Source of the DNA: Saccoglossus kowalevskii
Taxonomy: Eukaryota; Hemichordata; Enteropneusta; Harrimaniidae
NCBI RefSeq assembly: GCF_000003605.2
Contig: NW_003120861.1
Span: 1-46,942, forward strand
Direction: 5' to 3'
Length of the DNA stretch: 46,942 nt
Positions 26,643 to 39,868 of the stretch are shown here, piece after piece. Position 1 is the first letter of the stretch. Every line of letters starts with the position of its first letter. The notes below the pieces were generated by a model. It saw only the letters and a program-made list of their open reading frames with translations. It did no database searches and was not told the origin of the DNA. The position numbers and the translations under genes are program-made.

Positions 26643-29192
26643 GGTAACCACAGACGCTCACTTTACACACTGACAAGGTAACCACAGACTCTCAGTTTAC
26701 ACACTGACAAGGTAACCACAGACTCTCAGTTTACACACTGACAAGGTAACCACAGACTCTCACTTTACACACTGACAAGGTAACCACAGACCCTCAGTTT
26801 ACACACTGACAAGGTAACCACAGACTCTCAGTTTACACACTGACAAGGTAACCACAGACTCTCAGTTTACACACTGACAAGGTAACCACAGACCCTCAGT
26901 TTACACACTGACAAGGTAACCACTGACCCTCAGTTTACACACTGACAAGGTAACCACAGACTCTCAGTTTACACACTGACAAGGTAACCACAGACGCTCA
27001 CTTTACACACTGACAAGGTAACCACTGACCCTCAGTTTACACACTGACAAGGTAACCACAGACTCTCACTTTACACACTGACAAGGTAACCACAGACCCT
27101 CAGTTTACACACTGACAAGGTAACCACAGACTCTCACTTCACACACTGACAAGGTAACCACAGACTCTCACTTTACACACTGACAAGGTAACCACAGACC
27201 CTCAGTTTACACACTGACAAGGTAACCACAGACGCTCACTTTACACACTGACAAGGTAACCACAGACTCTCAGTTTACACACTGACAAGGTAACCACTGA
27301 CCCTCAGTTTACACACTGACAAGGTAACCACAGACTCTCACTTTACACACTGACAAGGTAACCACAGACGCTCACTTTACACACTGACAGGGTAACCACA
27401 GACTCTCAGTTTACACACTGACAAGGTAACCACAGACCCTCAGTTTACACACTGACAAGGTAACCACTGACCCTCAGTTTACACACTGACAGGGTAACCA
27501 CAGACTCTCAGTTTACACACTGACAAGGTAACCACAGACGCTCACTTTACACACTGACAAGGTAACCACAGACCCTCAGTTTACACACTGACAAGGTAAC
27601 CACAGACTCTCACTTTACACACTGACAAGGTAACCACAGACCCTCAGTTTACACACTGACAAGGTAACCACAGACTCCCACTTCACACACTGACAAGGTA
27701 ACCACAGACCCTCAGTTTACACACTGACAAGGTAACCACAGACGCTCACTTTACACACTGACAAGGTAACCACAGACTCTCAGTTTACACACTGACAAGG
27801 TAACCACTGACCCTCAGTTTACACACTGACAAGGTAACCACAGACTCTCACTTTACACACTGACAAGGTAACCACAGACCCTCAGTTTACACACTGACAA
27901 GGTAACCACTGACCCTCAGTTTACACACTGACAAGGTAACCACAGACTCTCAGTTTACACACTGACAAGGTAACCACAGACCCTCAGTTTACACACTGAC
28001 AAGGTAACCACTGACCCTCAGTTTACACACTGACAGGGTAACCACAGACTCTCAGTTTACACACTGACAAGGTAACCACAGACCCTCAGTTTACACACTG
28101 ACAAGGTAACCACTGACCCTCAGTTTACACACTGACAGGGTAACCACAGACTCTCAGTTTACACACTGACAAGGTAACCACAGACGCTCACTTTACACAC
28201 TGACAAGGTAACCACAGACCCTCAGTTTACACACTGACAAGGTAACCACAGACTCTCACTTTACACACTGACAAGGTAACCACAGACCCTCAGTTTACAC
28301 ACTGACAAGGTAACCACAGACTCTCACTTCACACACTGACAAGGTAATCACAGACTCTCACTTTACACACTGACAAGATTACCATAGACTCTCAGTTTAC
28401 ACACTGACAAGGTAACCACTGACCCTCAGTTTACACACTGACAAGGTAACCACAGACCCTCAGTTTACACACTGACAAGGTAACCACAGACTCTCACTTT
28501 ACACACTGACAAGATTACCATAGACTCTCAGTTTACACACTGACAAGGTAACCACAGACTCTCACTTTACACACTGACAAGGTAACCACAGACTCTCACT
28601 TTACACACTGACAAGGTAACCACAGACCCTCAGTTTACACACTGACAAGGTAACCACAGACTCCCACTTTACACACTGACAAGGTAACCACAGACTCTCA
28701 CTTTACACACTGACAAGATTACCATAGACTCTCAGTTTACACACTGACAAGGTAACCACTGACCCTCAGTTTACACACTGACAAGGTAACCACAGACCCT
28801 CAGTTTACACACTGACAAGGTAACCACTGACCCTCAGTTTACACACTGACAAGGTAACCACAGACTCCCATTTTACACACTGACAATGTAACTACAGACT
28901 CTCACTTTACACACTGACAAGGTAACCACAGACTCTCAGTTTACACACTGACAAGGTAACCACAGACCCTCACTTTACACACTGACAAGGTAACCACAGA
29001 CTCTCACTTTACACACTGACAAGGTAACCACAGACTCTCACTTTACACACTGACAAGGTAACCACAGACTCTCACTTTACACACTGACAAGGTAACCACA
29101 GACTCTCACTTTACACACTGACAAGGTAACCACAGACTCTCAGTTTACACACTGACAAGATTACCATAGACTCTCAGTTTACACACTGACAA

Positions 29193-30042
29193 GGTAACCA
29201 CAGACCCTCAGTTTACACACTGACAAGGTAACCACTGACCCTCAGTTTACACACTGACAGGGTAACCACAGACTCTCAGTTTACACACTGACAAGGTAAC
29301 CACAGACGCTCACTTTACACACTGACAAGGTAACCACAGACCCTCAGTTTACACACTGACAAGGTAACCACAGACTCTCACTTTACACACTGACAAGGTA
29401 ACCACAGACCCTCAGTTTACACACTGACAAGGTAACCACAGACTCCCACTTCACACACTGACAAGGTAACCACAGACTCTCACTTTACACACTGACAAGG
29501 TAACCACAGACCCTCAGTTTACACACTGACAAGGTAACCACAGACGCTCACTTTACACACTGACAAGGTAACCACAGACTCTCAGTTTACACACTGACAA
29601 GGTAACCACTGACCCTCAGTTTACACACTGACAAGGTAACCACAGACTCTCACTTTACACACTGACAAGGTAACCACAGACCCTCAGTTTACACACTGAC
29701 AAGGTAACCACTGACCCTCAGATTACACACTGACAAGGTAACCACAGACTCTCAGTTTACACACTGACAAGGTAACCACAGACCCTCAGTTTACACACTG
29801 ACAAGGTAACCACTGACCCTCAGTTTACACACTGACAAGGTAACCACAGACTCTCACTTTACACACTGACAAGGTAACCACAGACTCTCACTTTACACAC
29901 TGACAAGGTAACCACAGACTCTCACTTTACACACTGACAAGGTAACCACAGACCCTCAGTTTACACACTGACAAGGTAACCACAGACGCTCACTTTACAC
30001 ACTGACAAGGTAACCACAGACTCTCAGTTTACACACTGACAA
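29193..30042. repeat. 25-monomer (850 bp) segment, copy 2
   Basis: Same order as 14196-15045 and 41127-41976. It shares CTCAGATTAC (T20A, 29722) with copy 3 (41656) at exactly 11,934 bases (351 monomers). It diverges from the other copies right after the last B (E-C-F here, A-E-rB there). Confidence 0.9.
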
Positions 30043-30144
30043 GGTAACCACTGACCCTCAGTTTACACACTGACAAGGTAACCACAGACTCTCACTTTAC
30101 ACACTGACAAGGTAACCACAGACGCTCTCTTTACACACTGACAA

Positions 30145-30586
30145 GGTAACCACAGACTCTCAGTTTACACACTGACAAGGTAACCACAGACCCTCAGTTT
30201 ACACACTGACAAGGTAACCACTGACCCTCAGTTTACACACTGACAGGGTAACCACAGACTCTCAGTTTACACACTGACAAGGTAACCACAGACGCTCACT
30301 TTACACACTGACAAGGTAACCACAGACCCTCAGTTTACACACTAACAAGGTAACCACAGACTCTCACTTTACACACTGACAAGGTAACCACAGACCCTCA
30401 GTTTACACACTGACAAGGTAACCACAGACTCCCACTTCACACACTGACAAGGTAACCACAGACCCTCAGTTTACACACTGACAAGGTAACCACAGACGCT
30501 CACTTTACACACTGACAAGGTAACCACAGACTCTCAGTTTTCACACTGACAAGGTAACCACTGACCCTCAGTTTACACACTGACAA
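30145..30586. repeat. 13-monomer duplicated segment, left copy
   Basis: B-A-E-rB-F-A-C-A-Gc-A-F-B-E. Two private changes, G30A (ACTAACAAGG at 30344) and A23T (AGTTTTCAC at 30541), recur together exactly 1,326 bases (39 monomers) downstream at 31670 and 31867. Confidence 0.9.
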
Positions 30587-31470
30587 GGTAACCACAGACT
30601 CTCACTTTACACACTGACAAGGTAACCACAGACCCTCAGTTTACACACTGACAAGGTAACCACTGACCCTCAGTTTACACACTGACAAGGTAACCACAGA
30701 CTCTCAGTTTACACACTGACAAGGTAACCACAGACCCTCAGTTTACACACTGACAAGGTAACCACTGACCCTCAGTTTACACACTGACAGGGTAACCACA
30801 GACTCTCAGTTTACACACTGACAAGGTAACCACAGACCCTCAGTTTACACACTGACAAGGTAACCACTGACCCTCAGTTTACACACTGACAGGGTAACCA
30901 CAGACTCTCAGTTTACACACTGACAAGGTAACCACAGACCCTCAGTTTACACACTGACAAGGTAACCACTGACCCTCAGTTTACACACTGACAGGGTAAC
31001 CACAGACTCTCAGTTTACACACTGACAAGGTAACCACAGACGCTCACTTTACACACTGACAAGGTAACCACAGACCCTCAGTTTACACACTGACAAGGTA
31101 ACCACAGACTCTCACTTTACACACTGACAAGGTAACCACAGACCCTCAGTTTACACACTGACAAGGTAACCACAGACTCCCACTTCACACACTGACAAGG
31201 TAACCACAGACTCTCACTTTACACACTGACAAGGTAACCACAGACCCTCAGTTTACACACTGACAAGGTAACCACAGACGCTCACTTTACACACTGACAA
31301 GGTAACCACAGACTCTCAGTTTACACACTGACAAGGTAACCACTGACCCTCAGTTTACACACTGACAAGGTAACCACAGACTCTCACTTTACACACTGAC
31401 AAGGTAACCACAGACCCTCAGTTTACACACTGACAAGGTAACCACTGACCCTCAGTTTACACACTGACAG

Positions 31471-31912
31471 GGTAACCACAGACTCTCAGTTTACACACTG
31501 ACAAGGTAACCACAGACCCTCAGTTTACACACTGACAAGGTAACCACTGACCCTCAGTTTACACACTGACAGGGTAACCACAGACTCTCAGTTTACACAC
31601 TGACAAGGTAACCACAGACGCTCACTTTACACACTGACAAGGTAACCACAGACCCTCAGTTTACACACTAACAAGGTAACCACAGACTCTCACTTTACAC
31701 ACTGACAAGGTAACCACAGACCCTCAGTTTACACACTGACAAGGTAACCACAGACTCCCACTTCACACACTGACAAGGTAACCACAGACCCTCAGTTTAC
31801 ACACTGACAAGGTAACCACAGACGCTCACTTTACACACTGACAAGGTAACCACGGACTCTCAGTTTTCACACTGACAAGGTAACCACTGACCCTCAGTTT
31901 ACACACTGACAA
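31471..31912. repeat. 13-monomer duplicated segment, right copy
   Basis: Partner of 30145-30586 with the same G30A and A23T changes. It adds one private change, ACCACGGAC (A10G), near 31854, so it has drifted slightly since duplication. Confidence 0.9.
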
Positions 31913-32864
31913 GGTAACCACAGACCCTCAGTTTACACACTGACAAGGTAACCACTGACCCTCAGTTTACACACTGACAGGGTAACCACAGACTCTCAGT
32001 TTACACACTGACAAGGTAACCACAGACCCTCAGTTTACACACTGACAAGGTAACCACTGACCCTCAGTTTACACACTGACAAGGTAACCACAGACTCTCA
32101 CTTTACACACTGACAAGGTAACCACAGACCCTCACTTTACACACTGACAAGGTAACCACAGACCCTCAGTTTACACACTGACAAGGTAACCACAGACCCT
32201 CACTTTACACACTGACAAGGTAACCACAGACCCTCACTTTACACACTGACAAGGTAACCACAGACTCTCACTTTACACACTGACAAGGTAACCACAGACC
32301 CTCACTTTACACACTGACAAGGTAACCACAGACCCTCAGTTTACACACTGACAAGGTAACCACTGACCCTCACTTTACACACTGACAAGGTAACCACAGA
32401 CCCTCACTTTACACACTGACAAGGTAACCACAGACTCTCACTTTACACACTGACAAGGTAACCACAGACTCTCACTTTACACACTGACAAGGTAACCACA
32501 GACTCTCACTTTACACACTGACAAGGTAACCACAGACCCTCACTTTACACACTGACAAGGTAACCACTGACCCTCAGTTTACACACTGACAAGGTAACCA
32601 CAGACCCTCAGTTTACACACTGACAAGGTAACCACAGACCCTCAGTTTACACACTGACAATGTAACCACAGACTCCCACTTTACACACTGACAAGGTAAC
32701 CACTGACCCTCAGTTTACACACTGACAAGGTAACCACAGACCCTCACTTTACACACTGACAAGGTAACCACTGACCCTCAGTTTACACACTGAAAAGGTA
32801 ACCACAGACCCTCAGTTTACACACTGACAAGGTAACCACAGACCCTCAGTTTACACACTGACAA

Positions 32865-33442
32865 TGTAACCATAGACTCTCAGTTTACACACAGACAAGG
32901 TAACCACTGACCCTCAGTTTACACACTGACAAGGTAACCACAGACCCTCAGTTTACACACTGACAATGTAACCACAGACTCCCACTTTACACACTGACAA
33001 GGTAACCACTGACCCTCAGTTTACACACTGACAAGGTAACCACAGACTCTCACTTTGCACACTGACAAGATTACCATAGACTCTCAGTTTACACACTGAC
33101 AAGGTAACCACTGACCCTCAGTTTACACACTGACAAGGTAACCACAGACTACCACTTTACACACTGACAAGGTAACCACAGACCCTCACTTTACACACTG
33201 ACAAGGTAACCACAGACCCTCAGTTTACACACTGACAAGGTAACCACAGACCCTCAGTTTACACACTCACAAGGTAACCACAGACCCTCACTTTACACAC
33301 TGACAAGGTAACCACAGACCCCCACTTTACACACTGACAAGGTAACCACAGACCCTCAGTTTACACACTGACAAGGTAACCACAGACCCTCACTTTACAC
33401 ACTGACAAGGTAACCACAGACCCTCACTTTACACACTGACAA
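32865..33442. repeat. 17-monomer segment with TCACAAGG and GACCCCCAC, right copy
   Basis: Partner of 17699-18276. It carries both private changes (33268, 33322) plus its own CACAGACAAGG near 32893 and TTTGCAC near 33056. After the third D the two copies remain similar up to H-D-A-D-C but differ by one monomer and by a C/D exchange. Confidence 0.9.
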
Positions 33443-34258
33443 GGTAACCACAGACTCTCACTTTACACACTGACAAGGTAACCACAGACCCTCACTTTAC
33501 ACACTGACAAGGTAACCACAGACCCTCAGTTTACACACTGACAAGGTAACCACAGACCCTCACTTTACACACTGACAAGGTAACCACAGACTCTCACTTT
33601 ACACACTGACAAGGTAACCACTGACCCTCAGTTTACACACTGACAAGGTAACCACAGACCCTCAGTTTACACACTGACAAGGTAACCACAGACCCTCACT
33701 TTACACACTGACAAGGTAACCACAGACCCTCAGTTTACACACTGACAAGGTAACCACAGACCCTCACTTTACACACTGACAAGGTAACCACAGACCCTCA
33801 CTTTACACACTGACAAGGTAACCACAGACCTTCACTTTACACACTGACAAGGTAACCACAGACCCTCACTTTACACACTGACAAGGTAACCACAGACCCT
33901 CAGTTTACACACTGACAAGGTAACCACAGACCCTCACTTTACACACTGACAAGGTAACCACAGACTCTCACTTTACACACTGACAAGGTAACCACTGACC
34001 CTCAGTTTACACACTGACAAGGTAACCACAGACCCTCACTTTACACACTGACAAGGTAACCACAGACCCTCAGTTTACACACTGACAAGGTAACCACAGA
34101 CCCTCAGTTTACACACTGACAAGGTAACCACAGACCCTCACTTTACACACTGACAAGGTAACCACAGACTCTCACTTTACACACTGACAAGATAACCACA
34201 GACTCTCACTTTACACACTGACAAGGTAACCACTGACCCTCAGTTTACACACTGACAA

Positions 34259-34632
34259 GGTAACCACAGACCCTCACTTTACACACTGGCAAGGTAACCA
34301 CAGACTCTCACTTTACACACTGACAAGGTAACCACAGACTCTCACTTTACACACTGACAAGGTAACCACAGACTCTCACTTTACACACTGACAAGGTAAC
34401 CACAGACCCTCACTTTACACACTGACAAGGTAACCACTGACCCTCAGTTTACACACTGACAAGGTAACCACAGACCCTCAGTTTACACACTGACAAGGTA
34501 ACCACAGACCCTCAGTTTACACACTGACAATGTAACCACAGACTCCCACTTTACACACTGACAAGGTAACCACTGACCCTCAGTTTACACACTGACAAGG
34601 TAACCACAGACCCTCACTTTACACACTGACAA
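34259..34632. repeat. CTGGC-marked 11-monomer segment, copy 3
   Basis: D(A31G at 34289)-C-C-C-D-E-A-A-nG-E-D. It lies 425 monomers after copy 2 and 96 monomers (3,264 bp) before copy 4. Confidence 0.85.
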
Positions 34633-36026
34633 GGTAACCACTGACCCTCAGTTTACACACTGACAAGGTAACCACAGACCCTCAGTTTACACACTGACAA
34701 GGTAACCACAGACCCTCAGTTTACACACTGACAAGGTAACCACAGACTCTCACTTTACACACTGACAAGGTAACCACAGACCCTCACTTTACACACTGAC
34801 AAGGTAACCACAGACCCTCACTTTACACACTGACAAGGTAACCACAGACTCTCACTTTACACACTGACAAGGTAACCACAGACCCTCAGTTTACACACTG
34901 ACAAGGTAACCACAGACCCTCACTTTACACACTGACAAGGTAACCACAGACCCTCACTTTACACACTGACAAGTTAACCACAGACCCTCACTTTACACAC
35001 TGACAAGGTAACCACAGACTCTCACTTTACACACTGACAAGGTAACCACAGACCCTCACTTTACACACTGACAAGGTAACCACAGACCCTCAGTTTACAC
35101 ACTGACAAGGTAACCACAGACTCTCACTTTACACACTGACAAGGTAACCACAGACTCTCACTTTACACACTGACAAGATTATCATAGACTCTCAGTTTAC
35201 ACACTGACAAGGTAACCACTGACCCTCAGTTTACACACTGACAAGGTAACCACAGACCCTCAGTTTACACACTGACAAGGTAACCACTGACCCTCAGTTT
35301 ACACACTGACAAGGTAACCACAGACTCCCACTTCACACACTGACAAGGTAACCACAGACTCTCACTTTACACACTGACAAGGTAACCACAGACCCTCACT
35401 TTACACACTGACAAGGTAACCACAGACCCTCACTTTACACACTGACAAGGTAACCACAGACTCTCACTTTACACACTGACCAGGTAACCACTGACCCTCA
35501 GTTTACACACTGACAAGGTAACCACAGACTCTCATTTTACACACTGACAAGGTAACCACAGACGCTCACTTTACACACTGACAAGGTAACCTCAGACCCT
35601 CAGTTTACACACTGACAAGGTAACCACAGACTCTCACTTTACACACTGACAAGGTAACCACAGACGCTCACTTTACACACTGACAAGGTAACCACAGACT
35701 CCCACTTTACACACTGACAAGGTAACCACAGACTCTCACTTTACACACTGACAAGGTAACCACAGACTCTCACTTTACACACTGACAAGGTAACCACTGA
35801 CCCTCAGTTTACACACTGACAAGGTAACCACAGACCCTCAGTTTACACACTGACAAGGTAACCACAGACTCTCACTTTACACACTGACAAGATTACCATA
35901 GACTCTCAGTTTACACACTGACAAGGTAACCACAGACTCTCACTTTACACACTGACAAGGTAACCACAGACTCTCACTTTACACACTGACAAGGTAACCA
36001 CAGACCCTCAGTTTACACACTGACAA

Positions 36027-36638
36027 GGTAACCACAGACTCCCACTTTACACACTGACAAGGTAACCACAGACTCTCACTTTACACACTGACAAGATTAC
36101 CATAGACTCTCAGTTTACACACTGACAAGGTAACCACTGACCCTCAGTTTACACACTGACAAGGTAACCACAGACCCTCAGTTTACACACTGACAAGGTA
36201 ACCACTGACCCTCAGTTTACACACTGACAAGGTAACCACAGACTCCCATTTTACACACTGACAATGTAACCACAGACTCTCAGTTTACACACTGACAAGG
36301 TAACCACAGACTCTCAGTTTACACACTGACAAGGTAACCACAGACCCTCACTTTACACACTGACAAGGTAACCACAGACTCTCAGTTTACACACTGACAA
36401 GATTACCATAGACTCTCAGTTTACACACTGACAAGGTAACCACTGACCCTCACTTTACACACTGACAAGGTAACCACAGACGCTCACTTTACACACTGAC
36501 AAGGTAACCACAGACTCTCACTTTACACACTGACAAGGTAACCACAGACTCTCACTTTACACACTGACAAGGTAACCACAGACTCTCAGTTTACACACTG
36601 ACAAGATTACCATAGACTCTCAGTTTACACACTGACAA
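36027..36638. repeat. 18-monomer M/CATTTT segment, copy 2
   Basis: CCCATTTT at 36245-36252. Offset to copy 1 is 887 monomers and to copy 3 is 87 monomers (2,958 bp). Copies 2 and 3 also share the following E, whereas copy 1 is followed by A. Confidence 0.85.
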
Positions 36639-36808
36639 GGTAACCACTGACCCTCAGTTTACACACTGACAAGGTAACCACATACTCTCACTTTACACAC
36701 TGACAAGGTAACCACAGACTCTCACTTTACACTCTGACAAGGTAACCACAGACTCTCACTTTACACACTGACAAGGTAACCACAGACCCTCAGTTTACAC
36801 ACTGACAA
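36639..36808. repeat. Five-monomer match to the left edge of the window
   Basis: E, then C with CATACTC (36673), C with CACTCTG (36707), C, A. The same two private changes in adjacent monomers occur at 13-182, an offset of 1,077 monomers. Class X sequence of this kind therefore probably extends beyond the left end of the window. Confidence 0.8.
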
Positions 36809-36910
36809 GGTAACCACAGACGCTCACTTTACACACTGACAAGGTAACCACAGACTCTCAGTTTACACACTGACAAGGTAACCACAGACCCTCAGTTTAC
36901 ACACTGACAA

Positions 36911-38610
36911 GGTAACCACAGACCCTCACTTTACACACTGACAAGGTAACCACAGACCCTCAGTTTACACACTGACAAGGTAACCACAGACCCTCACTTT
37001 ACACACTGACAAGGTAACCACAGACCCTCACTTTACACACTGACAAGGTAACCACAGACTCTCACTTTACACACTGACAAGGTAACCACAGACTCTCACT
37101 TTACACACTGACAAGGTAACCACAGACCCTCACTTTACACACTGACAAGGTAACCACAGACCCTCAGTTTACACACTGACAAGGTAACCACAGACCCTCA
37201 CTTTACACACTGACAAGGTAACCACAGACTCTCACTTTACACACTGACAAGGTAACCACTGACCCTCAGTTTACACACTGACAAGGTAACCACAGACCCT
37301 CACTTTACACACTGACAAGGTAACCACAGACCCTCAGTTTACACACTGACAAGGTAACCACAGACCCTCAGTTTACACACTGACAAGGTAACCACAGACC
37401 CTCAGTTTACACACTGACAAGGTAACCACAGACCCTCAGTTTACACACTGACAAGGTAACCACAGACCCTCAGTTTACACACTGACAAGGTAACCACTGA
37501 CCCTCAGTTTACACACTGACAAGGTAACCACAGACCCTCACTTTACACACTGGCAAGGTAACCACAGACTCTCACTTTACACACTGACAAGGTAACCACA
37601 GACTCTCACTTTACACACTGACAAGGTAACCACAGACTCTCACTTTACACACTGACAAGGTAACCACAGACCCTCACTTTACACACTGACAAGGTAACCA
37701 CTGACCCTCAGTTTACACACTGACAAGGTAACCACAGACCCTCAGTTTACACACTGACAAGGTAACCACAGACCCTCAGTTTACACACTGACAATGTAAC
37801 CACAGACTCTCACTTTACACACTGACAAGGTAACCACTGACCCTCAGTTTACACACTGACAAGGTAACCACAGACCCTCACTTTACACACTGACAAGGTA
37901 ACCACAGACTCTCACTTTACACACTGACAAGGTAACCACAGACTCTCACTTTACACACTGACAAGGTAACCACAGACTCTCACTTTACACACTGACAAGA
38001 TAACCACAGACTCTCACTTTACACACTGACAAGGTAACCACAGACCCTCACTTTACACACTGACAAGGTAACCACAGACCCTCAGTTTACACACTGACAA
38101 GGTAACCACAGACCCTCACTTTACACACTGACAAGGTAACCACAGACTCTCACTTTACACACTGACAAGGTAACCACTGACCCTCAGTTTACACACTGAC
38201 AAGGTAACCACAGACCCTCAGTTTACACACTGACAAGGTAACCACAGACCCTCAGTTTACACACTGACAAGGTAACCACAGACCCTCAGTTTACACACTG
38301 ACAAGGTAACCACAGACCCTCAGTTTACACACTGACAAGGTAACCACAGACCCTCACTTTACACACTGACAAGGTAACCACTGACCCTCAGTTTACACAC
38401 TGACAAGGTAACCACAGACCCTCACTTTACACACTGACAAGGTAACCACAGACCCTCACTTTACACACTGACAAGGTAACCACAGACTCTCACTTTACAC
38501 ACTGACAAGGTAACCACAGACTCTCACTTTACACACTGACAAGGTAACCACAGACCCTCACTTTACACACTGACAAGGTAACCACAGACCCTCACTTTAC
38601 ACACTGACAA
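36911..38610. repeat. Class Y block
   Basis: Fifty monomers, no length change and no F. It contains CTGGC copy 4 (37523), a GATAACC junction near 37988 and runs of consecutive A monomers. It ends where three B monomers in a row begin. Confidence 0.8.
37523..37896. repeat. CTGGC-marked 11-monomer segment, copy 4
   Basis: D(A31G at 37553)-C-C-C-D-E-A-A-nC-E-D. It differs from copies 1-3 in having nC instead of nG. Confidence 0.85.
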
Positions 38611-39868
38611 GGTAACCACAGACTCTCAGTTTACACACTGACAAGGTAACCACAGACTCTCAGTTTACACACTGACAAGGTAACCACAGACTCTCAGTTT
38701 ACACACTGACAAGGTAACCACAGACTCTCACTTTACACACTGACAAGGTAACCACAGACTCTCAGTTTACACACTGACAAGGTAACCACAGACCCTCACT
38801 TTACACACTGACAAGGTAACCACAGACTCTCACTTTACACACTGACAAGATAACCACAGACTCTCACTTTACACACTGACAAGGTAATCACAGACTCTCA
38901 CTTTACACACTGACAAGATTACCATAGACTCTCAGTTTACACACTGACAAGGTAACCACTGACCCTCAGTTTACACACTGACAAGGTAACCACAGACTCC
39001 CACTTTACACACTGACAAGGTAACCACAGACTCTCACTTTACACACTGACAAGATTATCATAGACTCTCAGTTTACACACTGACAAGGTAACCACTGACC
39101 CTCAGTTTACACACTGACAAGGTAACCACAGACCCTCAGTTTACACACTGACAAGGTAACCACTGACCCTCAGTTTACACACTGACAAGGTAACCACAGA
39201 CTCCCATTTTACACACTGACAATGTAACCACAGACTCTCAGTTTACATACTGACAAGGTAACCACAGACTCTCAGTTTACACACTGACAAGGTAACCACA
39301 GACCCTCACTTTACACACTGACAAGGTAACCACAGACTCTCAGTTTACACACTGACAAGATTACCATAGACTTTCAGTTTACACACTGACAAGGTAACCA
39401 CTGACCCTCACTTTACACACTGACAAGGTAACCACAGACGCTCACTTTACACACTGACAAGGTAACCACAGACTCTCACTTTACACACTGACAAGGTAAC
39501 CACAGACTCTCACTTTACACACTGACAAGGTAACCACAGACTCTCAGTTTACACACTGACAAGATTACCATAGACTCTCAGTTTACACACTGACAAGGTA
39601 ACCACTGACCCTCAGTTTACACACTGACAAGGTAACCACAGACGCTCACTTTACACACTGACAAGGTAACCACAGACGCTCACTTTACACACTGACAAGG
39701 TAACCACAGACTCTCACTTTACACACTGACAAGGTAACCACAGACCCTCAGTTTACACACTGACAAGGTAACCACAGACTCCCACTTTACACACTGACAA
39801 GGTAACCACAGACCCTCAGTTTACACACTGACAAGGTAACCACTGACCCTCAGTTTACACACTGACAA
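38611..39868. repeat. Class X block with the third CATTTT segment
   Basis: Thirty-seven monomers. Opens B-B-B-C-B and holds GATAACC near 38847, TAATCAC near 38885, the mutated M GATTATCATAG at 39053 and the 18-monomer segment at 38985-39596. Two F monomers in a row follow near 39631. Confidence 0.8.
38985..39596. repeat. 18-monomer M/CATTTT segment, copy 3
   Basis: CCCATTTT at 39203-39210. Copy-specific changes are GATTATC in the first M, TTTACATAC near 39245 and GACTTTCAG in the second M near 39370. Confidence 0.85.

Larger units (their letters stand above)
26303..32116. repeat. Longest class X block
   Basis: 171 monomers with no length change. It contains cassettes at 27459, 28105, 29227, 30213, 30961 and 31539, the second 25-monomer segment (29193-30042), the 1,326-bp-spaced pair (30145 and 31471) and M clusters near 28377-29170. 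Triple runs of A-E-rB occur near 30740-31000, consistent with local slippage of a three-monomer (102 bp) unit. Confidence 0.85.
32117..35108. repeat. Class Y block (mosaic of earlier Y segments)
   Basis: Eighty-eight monomers, no length change and no F. It holds the CTGAAAAGG monomer (32794), the copy of 17699-18276 (32865-33442), an H near 33829 and CTGGC copy 3 (34259). Here the segments appear in an order different from that in 17426-24326. Confidence 0.8.
35109..36910. repeat. Class X block with M monomers
   Basis: Fifty-three monomers, no length change. It opens with a mutated M (GATTATCATAG near 35177), a form seen again at 39053. It contains singletons such as ACTGACCAGG near 35481, CTCATTTTAC near 35533 and ACCTCAG near 35592, and then the 18-monomer CATTTT segment (36027-36638). 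Confidence 0.8.
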
